Of a DNA stretch of 64,000 nt, positions 1 to 8,335 are shown piece after piece. The notes beneath the pieces are model-generated. The model did no database searches, had not been told where the DNA came from, and was given only the letters and a program-made list of their open reading frames with translations. The stretch is taken from contig NZ_QAOG01000002.1 in NCBI RefSeq assembly GCF_003050705.1, positions 124,001 to 188,000 on the forward strand, given 5' to 3'. Position numbers and translations under genes: made by a program. The number at the start of each line of letters is the position of its first letter. Within the stretch, counting starts at the first letter, position 1. The DNA is from Sphingomonas aurantiaca. GTDB taxonomy: Bacteria; Pseudomonadota; Alphaproteobacteria; Sphingomonadales; Sphingomonadaceae.

Positions 1-1
1 C

Positions 2-1585
2 CCGGCTAAAGCCCCCATACAGGGCGGGGAGTGGCGCGGCTCGAACGAAGCCATCGTCCCGGCCAAGGCGGGCAGCGATATCTTCTTTGCGGCGGTGAAG
101 ACCACGCGGATGCCGATGGTCGTCACCGACCCGCATCGCCCCGACAACCCGATCATCTTCTGCAACGAGGCGTTCTCGTTCATGACGGGCTACTCCCAAG
201 ACGAGATCCTCGGCTATAACTGCCGCTTCCTGCAGGGTCCCGAGACCGACCAGACCGCGATCGACGAGGTTCGCGCCGCCATCGCCAAGCGCGAGGAAGT
301 CGCGGTCGAGGTCCTCAACTATCGCAAGAACGGCTCAACCTTCTGGAACGCGCTGTTCGTGTCGCCCGTGTTCGGCGACGATGGCGAACTCCGCTATTTC
401 TTCGCCAGCCAGCTCGATATTTCCCGCCGTCGCGAAGCCGAGGAAGCGCTGCACGAGGCGCAGCGCATGGAAGCGGTCGGCAAGCTGACGGGCGGCATTG
501 CGCATGATTTCAACAATCTGCTGCAAGTCATTCAGGGCTATGCGGACATTCTCGACGCACGGATCGGCCCCGACGACCGGTCGGCGCGACGCGCGGTCGA
601 TGCCATTTCTACCTCCGCGGCGCGCGCGGCGACGCTGACGCAGCAACTGCTCGCGTTTGCGCGCAAGCAGGAACTGCGCGACCGGCTGATGAACCTGAAC
701 CAGCTGGTCGGCGATTTCCGGCCGATCCTCGAACGCAGTGTCGGCGCCGGGATCACGCTGAAACGCGATCTCGCGTCTGACCTGTGGAATTGCCGCGTCG
801 ACCCCGTCCAGACCGAGATGGCGCTGCTCAACATCATCGCCAACGCGCGCGATGCGACCGGCGGTGCGGGCACCGTCACGATCACCACGCGCAACGCAGT
901 GCTGCCCGAGGATGCCAGCGTCGCCAAGCTCGAACCCGGCGAATATGTCGTCGCCACGATACGCGACGATGGCCCCGGGATCGATCCGACGGTCGCCGAG
1001 AAGATCTTCGAACCCTTCTACACGACCAAGGAGATGGGGAAGGGCGCCGGGCTCGGCCTCGCAATGGTCTATGGCTTCATGCGCCAGTCGGGTGGGATCG
1101 CCACCGTTCAGAACGTACCCGGCGGCGGCGCTGCGTTCTCGCTCTATTTCCCGCGCGCGAGCGGCGCGGTCGAGCGCAAGCCCACAGGCCCGGTCGCGCC
1201 GCACGCAGGCGGTGCCGAACGCGTGCTCATGGTCGAGGACCAGATTGAGGTCGGCGAGCTCGGCAAGACTATCCTCGAGGATCTCGGCTACGAAGTCGTG
1301 CTGGTCGACAGCGCGCGCGCCGCACTCGACACGCTGCACGGTGACTCGGACTTCCGGCTGTTGTTCACCGACATACTGATGCCCGGCGGCATGAACGGCG
1401 TCGCGCTCGCGCAGGCGGTGCGGCGCGACTATCCGCACACCGCGGTGCTGCTGACGACCGGGTTCGCGGACGAGGCGATCGACGCGGGCAGCCGCTCGTT
1501 CGAGCTGATCCGCAAGCCCTATCGCCGCAACGAACTCAACGAGCGGATTCGTGCGGTGCTCGACAAGCCCGGTGCGCGGACGTGA
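2..1585 (+). CDS. LOV-domain hybrid histidine kinase with C-terminal receiver (5' end outside window)
   Basis: Blue-light-type sensor kinase. The frame is open from base 2. A GTG at 95 could start a 496-residue protein, but the residues before it still read as coding, so the true start is probably upstream of the window. Counting from that GTG, a LOV/PAS domain comes first and carries the flavin-adduct motif NCRFLQGP with Cys43. A dimerisation/phosphoacceptor helix follows with GGIAHDFNN (His137), then a HATPase domain with N and G boxes (DDGPGID, GAGLGLAMVYG). A receiver domain at about residues 375-490 has its phosphoacceptor in TDILMPGG (Asp426) and a conserved Lys in RKPYR. The protein is soluble, with no membrane segment visible. 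By family knowledge, light drives a Cys-FMN adduct that changes kinase activity; the output partner is not visible here. valS starts 39 bases downstream. Confidence 0.9.
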   Translation, partial: PAKAPIQGGEWRGSNEAIVPAKAGSDIFFAAVKTTRMPMVVTDPHRPDNPIIFCNEAFSFMTGYSQDEILGYNCRFLQGPETDQTAIDEVRAAIAKREEVAVEVLNYRKNGSTFWNALFVSPVFGDDGELRYFFASQLDISRRREAEEALHEAQRMEAVGKLTGGIAHDFNNLLQVIQGYADILDARIGPDDRSARRAVDAISTSAARAATLTQQLLAFARKQELRDRLMNLNQLVGDFRPILERSVGAGITLKRDLASDLWNCRVDPVQTEMALLNIIANARDATGGAGTVTITTRNAVLPEDASVAKLEPGEYVVATIRDDGPGIDPTVAEKIFEPFYTTKEMGKGAGLGLAMVYGFMRQSGGIATVQNVPGGGAAFSLYFPRASGAVERKPTGPVAPHAGGAERVLMVEDQIEVGELGKTILEDLGYEVVLVDSARAALDTLHGDSDFRLLFTDILMPGGMNGVALAQAVRRDYPHTAVLLTTGFADEAIDAGSRSFELIRKPYRRNELNERIRAVLDKPGART

Positions 1586-1624
1586 GGCTGGCCTAGCCCG
1601 GACACGCTCGCTAAGGCTTCCGCC

Positions 1625-4309
1625 ATGAGCGAGCTTCCCAAAACCTTCGACCCCGCCTCCATCGAATCGCGCTGGTATGCGCATTGGGAGGCCAGCGGCC
1701 AATTTCGCCCCGACCGCCCGAACGCCGAGCCGTGGACGATCGTCAACCCGCCGCCCAACGTCACGGGCAGCCTGCACATCGGCCACGCGCTCGACAACAC
1801 GCTGCAGGATATCCTGACGCGCCATGCGCGCTTGAAGGGCAAGGACGCGCTCTGGGTGGTCGGCACCGATCACGCCGGCATCGCCACGCAAATGGTCGTT
1901 GAGCGCCAGATGGGTGCGATGTCCCCGCCGCAGAAGCGCACCGACCTCTCGCGCGAGGACTTCATCGCCAAGGTCTGGGCGTGGAAGGAAGAGAGCGGCG
2001 GCGAGATCACGCAGCAGCTCCGCCGGCTCGGTTGCTCGATGGACTGGGCGAACGAGCGCTTCACGATGGACGAGGGCTTTTCGAAGGCCGTCCTGAAAGT
2101 GTTCGTCGACCTCCACAAGCAGGGGCTGCTCTACCGCGACAAGCGGCTCGTGAACTGGGATCCGGGCCTCGGCACCGCGATCAGCGACCTCGAGGTCGAG
2201 ACGCGCGAGATCAAGGGCAGCTTCTGGCACCTGCGCTATCCGCTCGCCGACGGATCGGGGTTCATCGAGGTCGCGACGACGCGGCCCGAGACGATGCTCG
2301 CCGACATGGCGGTCGCGGTGAACGGTGCGGACGAGCGCTACACGGCGCTGATCGGCAAGCAGGTGAAGCTGCCGATCACCGGGCGGCTGATCCCGATCAT
2401 CGCCGACGATCATGCCGATCCCGAGTTGGGATCCGGTGCTGTTAAAATCACGCCGGGGCATGACTTCAACGATTTCGAGGTCGGCAAGCGCGCAGGGATG
2501 GCCGCGGGGACGATGCTCAACATGCTCGATGCCAAGGCGCGCGTCGTGCAGGTCGCGGACGGGCTGATCCCGGATGCGTTCCTTGGCCTCACGACCGCCG
2601 AAGCGCGTAAAGCTGTGGTCGCGCAGCTGAAGGCGGACGGCGTCCTGATCCCGCATGTCGACAAGGACGGCGTCGAGCACGACGCCGAGCCGCGCACGAT
2701 CCAGACGCCGTACGGCGATCGCTCGGGCGTGGTGATCGAGCCGTGGCTGACCGACCAATGGTATGTCGACGCCAAGACGCTCGCGCAGCCCGCGATCGAG
2801 GCGGTGCGCGTCGGCGCGATCGATATCGTGCCCAAGACCTGGGAGAAGACGTTCTTCAACTGGATGGAGAACATCCAGCCCTGGTGCGTCTCGCGCCAGC
2901 TATGGTGGGGGCACCAGATCCCAGCCTGGTTCGGGCCGGACGGCACGCCGTACGTCGCCGAGACGGAGGCCGAAGCGCAGGCGCTCGCCGGCGCAGGCGT
3001 GACGCTGGTTCGTGATCCGGACGTGCTCGACACGTGGTTTTCGTCGGCGCTCTGGCCGTTTGCGACGATGGGCTGGCCCGAGGAATCCGACCCCACGCTC
3101 GGTGGGCGCTATCCCAACGACGTGCTGATTTCCGGCTTTGACATCCTGTTCTTCTGGAACGCGCGGATGATGATGCAGGGGCTGCACTTCATGAAGGACG
3201 TGCCGTTCCGCACGCTCTACCTTCACGGCCTCGTCCGCGCGGCGGACGGTGCGAAGATGTCCAAGTCGAAGGGCAATGTCGTCAACCCGCTCGGGCTGAT
3301 CGACCAGTATGGCGCCGATGCGCTGCGCTTCTTCATGGCGGCGATGGAGAGCCAGGGCCGCGACATCAAGATGGATGAGAAGCGCGTCGAGGGCTATCGC
3401 AACTTCGCGACCAAGCTGTGGAACGCGGCGCGGTTTGCGCAGGCCAACGGCATCGTCGCGAGCACCACGTTGGAGGCACCGCGTGCCGAGCTCGCGGTCA
3501 ACAAGTGGATCATCGCCGAGACGATCGCGACCGTGCAGACGGTCGACCTCGCGCTCGCCGACTACCGCTTCGACGGCGCCGCCAACGCGATCTACCAGTT
3601 CGCGTGGAGCCGCTTCTGCGACTGGTATCTCGAACTCATCAAGCCGCAGATGGTCGGCGACGAGCGCGGCCAGATTGACGACGAATCGAAAGCGGTCGCG
3701 GGCTGGGTGCTCGACCAGATCCTGGTGCTGCTCCACCCGTTCATGCCGTTCATCACCGAAGAGCTGTGGCACGCGATGGGCGCTCGCGAGCACGACCTGA
3801 TCGTCGCGCAGTGGCCGATGGCGGATGCGCGCTCGCTCGATCCGGAGGCGAGCAAGGAGGTCGACTGGCTGATTCGGCTGGTTCAGGAAATCCGGACCGC
3901 GCGCAACGAACTGAACGTGCCGCCGGGGGCGCGTCTGCCGCTCCACGTCCGTGACGCCAACGCGGCGACGCTGGCGCGGCTCGAACGCCAGGCCCCCGCG
4001 CTGGCGCGGCTCGCGCGTGTCACGCATGCCGAGGGCGAACCCGCCGGCGGCGCGGCGCAGGTCGTCGTCGACGAGGCGACCTTCGTCCTGCCGCTCGAAG
4101 GCGTGATCGATCTCGATTCGGAACGCACGCGCCTGACCAAGGCGATCGCGGCGGCGGAAAAGGAGCGCGACGCGCTGTCCGGCCGCCTGGGCAATGCGAG
4201 CTTCGTCGAACGCGCCAAGCCCGAAGCGGTCGAAAAGGCCAAGGCCGACCACGCCGACAAGGCCGCCGAAGCCGCCCGCCTGCAGGCGGCGCTGGGCCGG
4301 CTCGGCTGA
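1625..4309 (+). CDS. valS: Valyl-tRNA synthetase
   Basis: Cytoplasmic class I aminoacyl-tRNA synthetase that charges tRNA-Val. The 894-residue length is normal for bacterial ValRS. The HIGH signature is LHIGH at residues 50-54 and KMSKS is at 544-548. The editing (CP1) domain lies between them and includes the [10 protein letters not shown] segment. The anticodon-binding domain follows, and the last ~70 residues form the Ala/Lys/Glu-rich coiled-coil tRNA arm typical of ValRS. The ATG at 1625 matches the usual N-terminus (F-P-Ieu-like helix then W-Y-HWE). It is followed by a palindromic repeat that could act as a terminator. Confidence 0.98.
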   Translation: MSELPKTFDPASIESRWYAHWEASGQFRPDRPNAEPWTIVNPPPNVTGSLHIGHALDNTLQDILTRHARLKGKDALWVVGTDHAGIATQMVVERQMGAMSPPQKRTDLSREDFIAKVWAWKEESGGEITQQLRRLGCSMDWANERFTMDEGFSKAVLKVFVDLHKQGLLYRDKRLVNWDPGLGTAISDLEVETREIKGSFWHLRYPLADGSGFIEVATTRPETMLADMAVAVNGADERYTALIGKQVKLPITGRLIPIIADDHADPELGSGAVKITPGHDFNDFEVGKRAGMAAGTMLNMLDAKARVVQVADGLIPDAFLGLTTAEARKAVVAQLKADGVLIPHVDKDGVEHDAEPRTIQTPYGDRSGVVIEPWLTDQWYVDAKTLAQPAIEAVRVGAIDIVPKTWEKTFFNWMENIQPWCVSRQLWWGHQIPAWFGPDGTPYVAETEAEAQALAGAGVTLVRDPDVLDTWFSSALWPFATMGWPEESDPTLGGRYPNDVLISGFDILFFWNARMMMQGLHFMKDVPFRTLYLHGLVRAADGAKMSKSKGNVVNPLGLIDQYGADALRFFMAAMESQGRDIKMDEKRVEGYRNFATKLWNAARFAQANGIVASTTLEAPRAELAVNKWIIAETIATVQTVDLALADYRFDGAANAIYQFAWSRFCDWYLELIKPQMVGDERGQIDDESKAVAGWVLDQILVLLHPFMPFITEELWHAMGAREHDLIVAQWPMADARSLDPEASKEVDWLIRLVQEIRTARNELNVPPGARLPLHVRDANAATLARLERQAPALARLARVTHAEGEPAGGAAQVVVDEATFVLPLEGVIDLDSERTRLTKAIAAAEKERDALSGRLGNASFVERAKPEAVEKAKADHADKAAEAARLQAALGRLG

Positions 4310-4314
4310 CCTGC

Positions 4315-4420
4315 TCCCCTCCCGCTTGCGGGAGGGGTCGGGGGAGGGGCGTGCCTCAAAAGCCGGACGCCAGTACGTACGTCGCACCCTCCCCTGACCC
4401 CTCCCGCAAGCGGGAGGGGA
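4315..4420. repeat. Inverted repeat after valS (C-rich palindrome family)
   Basis: Two copies of a self-complementary unit, CCCCTCCCG-CTTG-CGGGAGGGG and its near mirror CCCCTCCCG-CAAG-CGGGAGGGG, lie about 60 bases apart and are themselves inverted. Transcribed, each forms a stable hairpin and the pair can form one long stem. The 396-base gap between valS and the MATE gene (4310-4705) holds this repeat, a second palindrome at 4515-4570, and no convincing gene. It may work as a terminator or an RNA-end stabiliser, but there is no U-run. Confidence 0.7.
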
Positions 4421-4514
4421 ATGCGCATCCGGCCAAATCCCGTCACGCCAGCGAATGCTGGGGTGACGGTCGAGAGTGGTACACTGGCTGGGCAGAGTTC
4501 ATTCGACCGCCTCC

Positions 4515-4570
4515 TTGTTCTCCCGCGAAGGCGGGAGCCCAGTCTTGGTCCCCGCCTTCGCGGGGAAACA
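4515..4570. repeat. Palindromic repeat, CGCGAAGGCGGGAGCCCAG type
   Basis: The left arm TTCTCCCGCGAAGGCGGGAG and the right arm CCCCGCCTTCGCGGGGAA are near-inverted copies around a short AGTCTTGG loop. The same unit recurs at 36598-36655 and 58778-58835, and as a single arm at 28796-28821, always outside genes. This resembles the REP-like elements that are abundant in sphingomonads. Confidence 0.8.
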
Positions 4571-4705
4571 CGGTGCTCCCGGTCCGGAGCAGGCGGAGCT
4601 AGCGACCTGTTCTCGCGTTCATTCCGCGGCTAGGCATGGAGCCTGAGGGGGCGTCCGCCCGTCTGCCGGTGAATACCGGACAATCCGGCCTGACGGAGTG
4701 ACTGT

Positions 4706-6220
4706 GTGAGCGACCTGCCATCCAACGTCGAGACAAGCGCCGGCGCCCCCGCGCACTCGAGCCTCAAACCCGGCGCCCGCCCCGGCGGCAAACCCGGCCA
4801 ACGCGATCTCACCACCGGGCATATCGGCCGCACGCTGCTCGCCTTCGCGCTCCCGACATTGGGCTCGAACATCCTGCAATCGCTGAACGGCTCGATCAAC
4901 GCGATCTGGGTGGGGCGCTATCTCGGCGAGGGCGCGCTGGCCGCGACCTCGAACGCCAACATCATCATGTTCCTCACGTTCGGCGCGGTGTTCGGGTTCG
5001 GGATGGCGGCGACGATCCTCGTCGGCCAGAGCTTCGGCCGCCACGACATCGATGGCGCGCGCCGCGCGTTCGGCTCGGCGGTGGGGCTGGTGCTCGGCGG
5101 CGCGATCGTCATCGCCGCGCTCGGCTGGGTGTTCGCGCCAGAGATCCTGCAGCTGCTCGCGACGCCCGGCGACGCGATGCCGCTCGCGCTCGCCTATCTG
5201 CGCGTGATCTTTCTCGGGCTGCCCGCGTCGATGATGATGGTGCTGTTGATGATGGGCCTGCGCGGCACGGGCGATTCGATGACGCCGCTCTGGTTCATGC
5301 TGCTCAGCGCGGTCCTCGACAGCGGGTTCAACCCGCTGCTGATCGCCGGGATCGGGCCGTTCCCGCAGCTGGGGATCGCCGGGTCGGCAATGGCGACGCT
5401 GATCGCCAGCCATGTCTCGCTGCTCGGGCTGGTGCTCTATATCTACCGGCGCGACCTGCCGCTGCGGCTCCGCGGGCCCGAGCTGCGCTACCTGATCCCC
5501 GAGCGTGCGCTGACCGGCACGATCGTGCGGAAAGGCCTGCCGATGGGCGCGCAGATGCTGGTGATGTCGACTGCGGGGCTCGCGATGGTCGGGCTTGTCA
5601 ACCGGCTCGGCGTGGATACCGCGGCGGCCTATGCGGTGTCGCAGCAGCTCTGGACCTATATCCAGATGCCGGCGCTCGCGATCGGTGCGGCGGTCAGCTC
5701 GATGGCGGCGCAGAATATCGGCGCGGGCCGGTGGGACCGGGTCGGCGACATCACCAAATACGGCCTGCTCTTCAATATCGCGCTGACCGGCGCGATGGTC
5801 GGCGTGGTGATCCTGTTCGACCGGCCGGTGATGACGCTGTTCATCGGCGGCGACAGCCCGGCCTTGCCGATCGCGCGGCATATCCAGCTGATCGCGAGCT
5901 GGAACTTCATCCTGTTCGGCATGACGATGGTGCTGTTCTCGACGGTCCGCGCGAACGGCGCGGTGATCGCGCCGCTGATCGCGCTGATCATCGCGCTGTA
6001 TCCGGTGCGGATCGGCTTTGCGCTGCTGGCGAAGCCATGGCTCGGCGGGGATGCGCTGTGGTGGAGCTTTCCTCTGGGATCGGCGGCGACGCTGGCGATC
6101 GCGATCGGCTATTACCGCTACGGCAATTGGCGGAAGGGGGCGCTGGTCGTGCCCGAGGATTGCGAGGAGGGCGCACACGCGATGACCGAACCCGGCGGTC
6201 GGTTGCAGCCGACGGGGTAA
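4706..6220 (+). CDS. MATE family efflux transporter
   Basis: Inner-membrane multidrug/toxin exporter of the MATE (NorM/DinF-like) family. The protein has 504 residues, with about 12 hydrophobic segments arranged in two homologous halves. The N-terminal ~35 residues are hydrophilic and Pro/Gly-rich. The first helix carries the family-like LAFALPTLGSNILQSLNGSI and a G-RYLGEGALAA segment. The GTG at 4706 is chosen because a GGAG lies 7-8 bases upstream; no ATG fits better. The substrate cannot be told from sequence. The gene stands alone between two repeats, and the minus-strand gene beyond is convergent. Confidence 0.93.
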   Translation: MSDLPSNVETSAGAPAHSSLKPGARPGGKPGQRDLTTGHIGRTLLAFALPTLGSNILQSLNGSINAIWVGRYLGEGALAATSNANIIMFLTFGAVFGFGMAATILVGQSFGRHDIDGARRAFGSAVGLVLGGAIVIAALGWVFAPEILQLLATPGDAMPLALAYLRVIFLGLPASMMMVLLMMGLRGTGDSMTPLWFMLLSAVLDSGFNPLLIAGIGPFPQLGIAGSAMATLIASHVSLLGLVLYIYRRDLPLRLRGPELRYLIPERALTGTIVRKGLPMGAQMLVMSTAGLAMVGLVNRLGVDTAAAYAVSQQLWTYIQMPALAIGAAVSSMAAQNIGAGRWDRVGDITKYGLLFNIALTGAMVGVVILFDRPVMTLFIGGDSPALPIARHIQLIASWNFILFGMTMVLFSTVRANGAVIAPLIALIIALYPVRIGFALLAKPWLGGDALWWSFPLGSAATLAIAIGYYRYGNWRKGALVVPEDCEEGAHAMTEPGGRLQPTG

Positions 6221-6229
6221 CCTGAGCTA

Positions 6230-6334
6230 CCACCCCGGCGGAGGCCGGGGCCCAATTGGGAAGGTCGTAGTAACGAAGCGCCGCCCGTCGTCGTCGACGT
6301 ACCCCAATTGGGCCCCGGCCTTCGCCGGGGTGGT
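6230..6334. repeat. Long palindromic repeat, CCACCCCGGCGAAGGCCGGGG type
   Basis: The left arm CCACCCCGGCGGAGGCCGGG, continuing GCCCAATTGGG, is mirrored by the right arm CCCAATTGGGCCCCGGCCTT, ending CGCCGGGGTGGT, with a ~40-base variable centre. Close relatives are at 15143-15248, 28658-28762 and 58874-58977, and inside a gene at 23336-23419. The copy separates the convergent MATE and NYN-domain genes, where it could serve as a bidirectional terminator. Confidence 0.85.
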
Positions 6335-6357
6335 GCAGATGGTCTCGGCGTGCCGCC

Positions 6358-7122
6358 CTACCGCAGCCGCTTCACGAACGACCGGCCACCCTCGCGGCGC
6401 TCATGCTGGAAGTTCGGGATCGTCTCGATCAGGTCGGACAGCCGGTTGAACCCGTAATTCCGCGCATCGAAGCTCGATCGGTTGCCCGCCAGCTGGCCGA
6501 GCTCCGCGACGCTCGCATAGCCCTTCTCGTCGCGCTTCACCGCGTTGTACGCGTCGATCAGCAGCTTGATCACCTGTTCGTCGATCGGTTGCGCAGTCTT
6601 GGGGCGGGGGGCCGGGGCAGGCGCCGCTGCCTTCTCGCCCGCGACCGGTGCCGGGGCGGGCGCGGGCATCGGCTGCGACGTCTCGTTCAGCGCGCCCACG
6701 TCGATGAACCGCGTGCAGGCTTGGCGGAACCCCTCGGGCGTGCGGCTGGTACCGAAGCCGTAGACGGGGATGCCGTCCTGCCGGATGCGCGTCGCCAGCG
6801 GCATGAAATCGCTGTCCGACGACATGATCCCGAACCCGTCGATCCGCCCGCGGAACAGCAGGTCCATCGCGTCGATCGTCATCTTCATGTCGGTCGCGTT
6901 CTTGCCCTTGGTCAGGTCGAACTGCTGCTGCGGTTCGATCCCGTGCTTGATCGACATGTCGCTCCACGCCTTCAGCGCGGGCTTGGACCAGTTGCCATAG
7001 ACCCGCCGGACGTTGACCGTGCCGAGCTCGGCAAGGACTGTCAGCACCGGGTCGAGCGTGGCGGCGGACGCGTTGTCCGCGTCGATCAGGAGGGCGACGT
7101 TGCGCGTTGTGGTATCGATCAT
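6358..7122 (-). CDS. NYN domain (PIN-like) protein with C-terminal LOTUS/OST-HTH domain
   Basis: Probable RNA-directed protein of the NYN (LabA/DUF88) family, 254 residues. The N-terminal half shows the NYN fold: NVALLIDADNAS with paired acidic residues near the start, KNATDMKMTIDAMDLL, and the SSDSDFMPLATRIRQ acidic motif, all consistent with a PIN-like metal site. An Ala/Pro-rich linker (about residues 150-185) joins it to a C-terminal winged helix of the OST-HTH/LOTUS type (EQVIKLLIDAYNAV... FDARNYGFNRLSDLIE). The ATG at 7122 gives a clean NYN start; an open frame continues upstream only into the neighbouring gene. The DoxX gene ends 10 bases upstream, so the two may be co-transcribed. Nuclease activity is inferred from the family. 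Confidence 0.88.
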   Translation of the reverse strand: MIDTTTRNVALLIDADNASAATLDPVLTVLAELGTVNVRRVYGNWSKPALKAWSDMSIKHGIEPQQQFDLTKGKNATDMKMTIDAMDLLFRGRIDGFGIMSSDSDFMPLATRIRQDGIPVYGFGTSRTPEGFRQACTRFIDVGALNETSQPMPAPAPAPVAGEKAAAPAPAPRPKTAQPIDEQVIKLLIDAYNAVKRDEKGYASVAELGQLAGNRSSFDARNYGFNRLSDLIETIPNFQHERREGGRSFVKRLR

Positions 7123-7132
7123 GCGCGCCGGA

Positions 7133-7513
7133 TTAGACGCGCGCGCGCCCCGCGTCCACGCTCCACGCGCCACCACCGGCTGCGGAGAGGTAGAGGAAGA
7201 CGAAGCAGTACAGCACCGCCGCCTCGCCGCCATTGGCAATCGGGAAGGGGCCCTGCGGCGCATGCGCCATGAAATAGGCGACCGCGGACATCCCCGACAG
7301 CACGAACGCCACCGGCCGCGTGAACAGCCCGACGATCAGCAGCCCGCCGCCGACGACCTCGAGCACACCGGCGGCGATCAGCAGCGGGGTCATCGGCATC
7401 GGGAACGGCGGCAGGCCAAAGAACTTCGAGATGCCGTGGCTGAAGAACACGAGCGCGACGACGATCCGCATGACGCTGAGCAGACGGGGGGACCAGGTGG
7501 CGGGTATCGGCAT
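7133..7513 (-). CDS. DoxX family membrane protein
   Basis: Small inner-membrane protein of the DoxX/DoxD family, 126 residues from the ATG at 7513. It has four hydrophobic helices, the first with LRIVVALVFFSHGISKFFG-like residues, where the H-G-x-x-K pattern is characteristic of DoxX. The next segments read AAGVLEVVGGGLLIVGLFTRP and MSAVAYFMAHAPQGPFP, again typical. The family is linked to thiosulfate/sulfide oxidation or redox homeostasis, but its biochemical role is mostly unknown. An in-frame ATG at 7561 would add 16 non-hydrophobic residues and is less likely. The NYN gene follows on the same strand. Confidence 0.9.
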   Translation of the reverse strand: MPIPATWSPRLLSVMRIVVALVFFSHGISKFFGLPPFPMPMTPLLIAAGVLEVVGGGLLIVGLFTRPVAFVLSGMSAVAYFMAHAPQGPFPIANGGEAAVLYCFVFLYLSAAGGGAWSVDAGRARV

Positions 7514-7609
7514 GGTGAAATCCTCGGTGTCGTTGCGACCCCGAAATGTCCCACGCGGCACGCCCGGTCAATTTACCTAAATCGAAACGGATCGTTGACG
7601 GGCGCTCCA

Positions 7610-7734
7610 ATCCTCCCCCGCCAGGGGGAGGTGGCACCGAAGGTGACGGAGGGGGAGGATACGGAACAGTCGTTTCGCTCACCGCCCCCTCCGTCTGGCA
7701 AGCGCCAGCCACCCCCCCCTGGCGGGGGAGGATT
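7610..7734. repeat. Inverted repeat between DoxX and GreB genes
   Basis: AATCCTCCCCCGCCAGGGGG followed by AGGTGGC at the left is mirrored by GCCAGCCACC...CTGGCGGGGGAGGATT at the right, with an inner GACGGAGGGGG/CCCCCTCCGTC pair. It is about 125 bases long and forms a very stable cruciform. Its right edge touches the stop codon of greB. It belongs with the C-rich palindromes at 37633-37792 and 54041-54108. Confidence 0.8.
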
Positions 7735-8210
7735 CAGGGATAGGCGATCGCGATCACCTCATATTCACGCTCGCCCGCAGGCAGGTCGACGCGGCGCACA
7801 TCGCCGATCGCCGCCCCGCGCAGCGCCCGCGCGAACGGCGAATTCCAGCCGATCCGGCCGTTGCTCGCGTCCGTTTCGTCGTCGCCGACCAGCGTAAGGA
7901 TCCGCTCGACATCATCCTCGTCCGCAACCGTCACGCACGCCCCGAACCAGACGCGCGAACGATCCTCCTGCGCGGCGGGATCGACGACCTTGGCCGCCTT
8001 CATCCGCTTCGACAGCCAGCCGAGCCGCCGGTCGATCTCGCGCAGCCGCTTGCGGCCGTAGATGTAATCCCCGTTCTCAGACCGGTCGCCATTGCCCGCC
8101 GCCCACGAGATCGTCTCGACAAGCTTGGGCCGCTCGCCGACGAGAAGGTGTTCATATTCCTCGCGCAGCACGGTGTAGCCGGCGGGGGTGATGTAGTTCG
8201 GGCGATCCAT
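7734..8210 (-). CDS. greB: Transcript cleavage/elongation factor GreB
   Basis: Cytoplasmic factor that binds the RNA polymerase secondary channel and rescues backtracked complexes by stimulating RNA cleavage. From the ATG at 8210 the product has 158 residues, the usual GreB length. The coiled-coil tip has the acidic signature GDRSENGDYIYGRKRLREID, and the C-terminal FKBP-like domain ends GEREYEVIAIAYP. GreB rather than GreA is favoured by the W-A-AGNGDRSENGDY and GRKRLREIDRRLGWLSKRM pattern. In-frame ATGs at 8225 and 8243 are possible, but they add residues without homology and the latter lies inside a repeat. Confidence 0.93.
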   Translation of the reverse strand: MDRPNYITPAGYTVLREEYEHLLVGERPKLVETISWAAGNGDRSENGDYIYGRKRLREIDRRLGWLSKRMKAAKVVDPAAQEDRSRVWFGACVTVADEDDVERILTLVGDDETDASNGRIGWNSPFARALRGAAIGDVRRVDLPAGEREYEVIAIAYP

Positions 8211-8238
8211 ACGCGTCCGTATCATGTTCTGCGCGACC

Positions 8239-8319
8239 GTCATCCTGACGAAAGTCAGGATCCAGAGCCACCAAGGACCGTCGCCCGTTACCCTGGATCC
8301 TGACTTTCGTCAGGATGAC
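8239..8319. repeat. Palindromic repeat, CATCCTGACGAAAGTCAGGATCC type
   Basis: GTCATCCTGACGAAAGTCAG continuing GATCC is mirrored at the other end by GGATCCTGACTTTCGTCAGG ATGAC, with a ~35-base centre containing CGTTACCCTG. Each arm is itself palindromic (CCTGAC-GAAA-GTCAGG). Related copies are at 20350-20430 and 25613-25693. It lies between greB and the end of the transglycosylase gene. Confidence 0.85.
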
Positions 8320-8335
8320 GGAGGAGATCCGCAGA

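Noticed and set aside
335-2758. Long open frame on the minus strand opposite the LOV kinase and valS
   Set aside because: It is the antisense of two clear genes. High GC content keeps the reverse frame open. The translation is Arg/His-rich with no domain.
4515-4570. Rho-independent terminator as the main role of the palindromic repeats
   Set aside because: Stems are strong but U-runs are lacking, and one copy is inside a gene. Termination remains possible but is not their defining feature.
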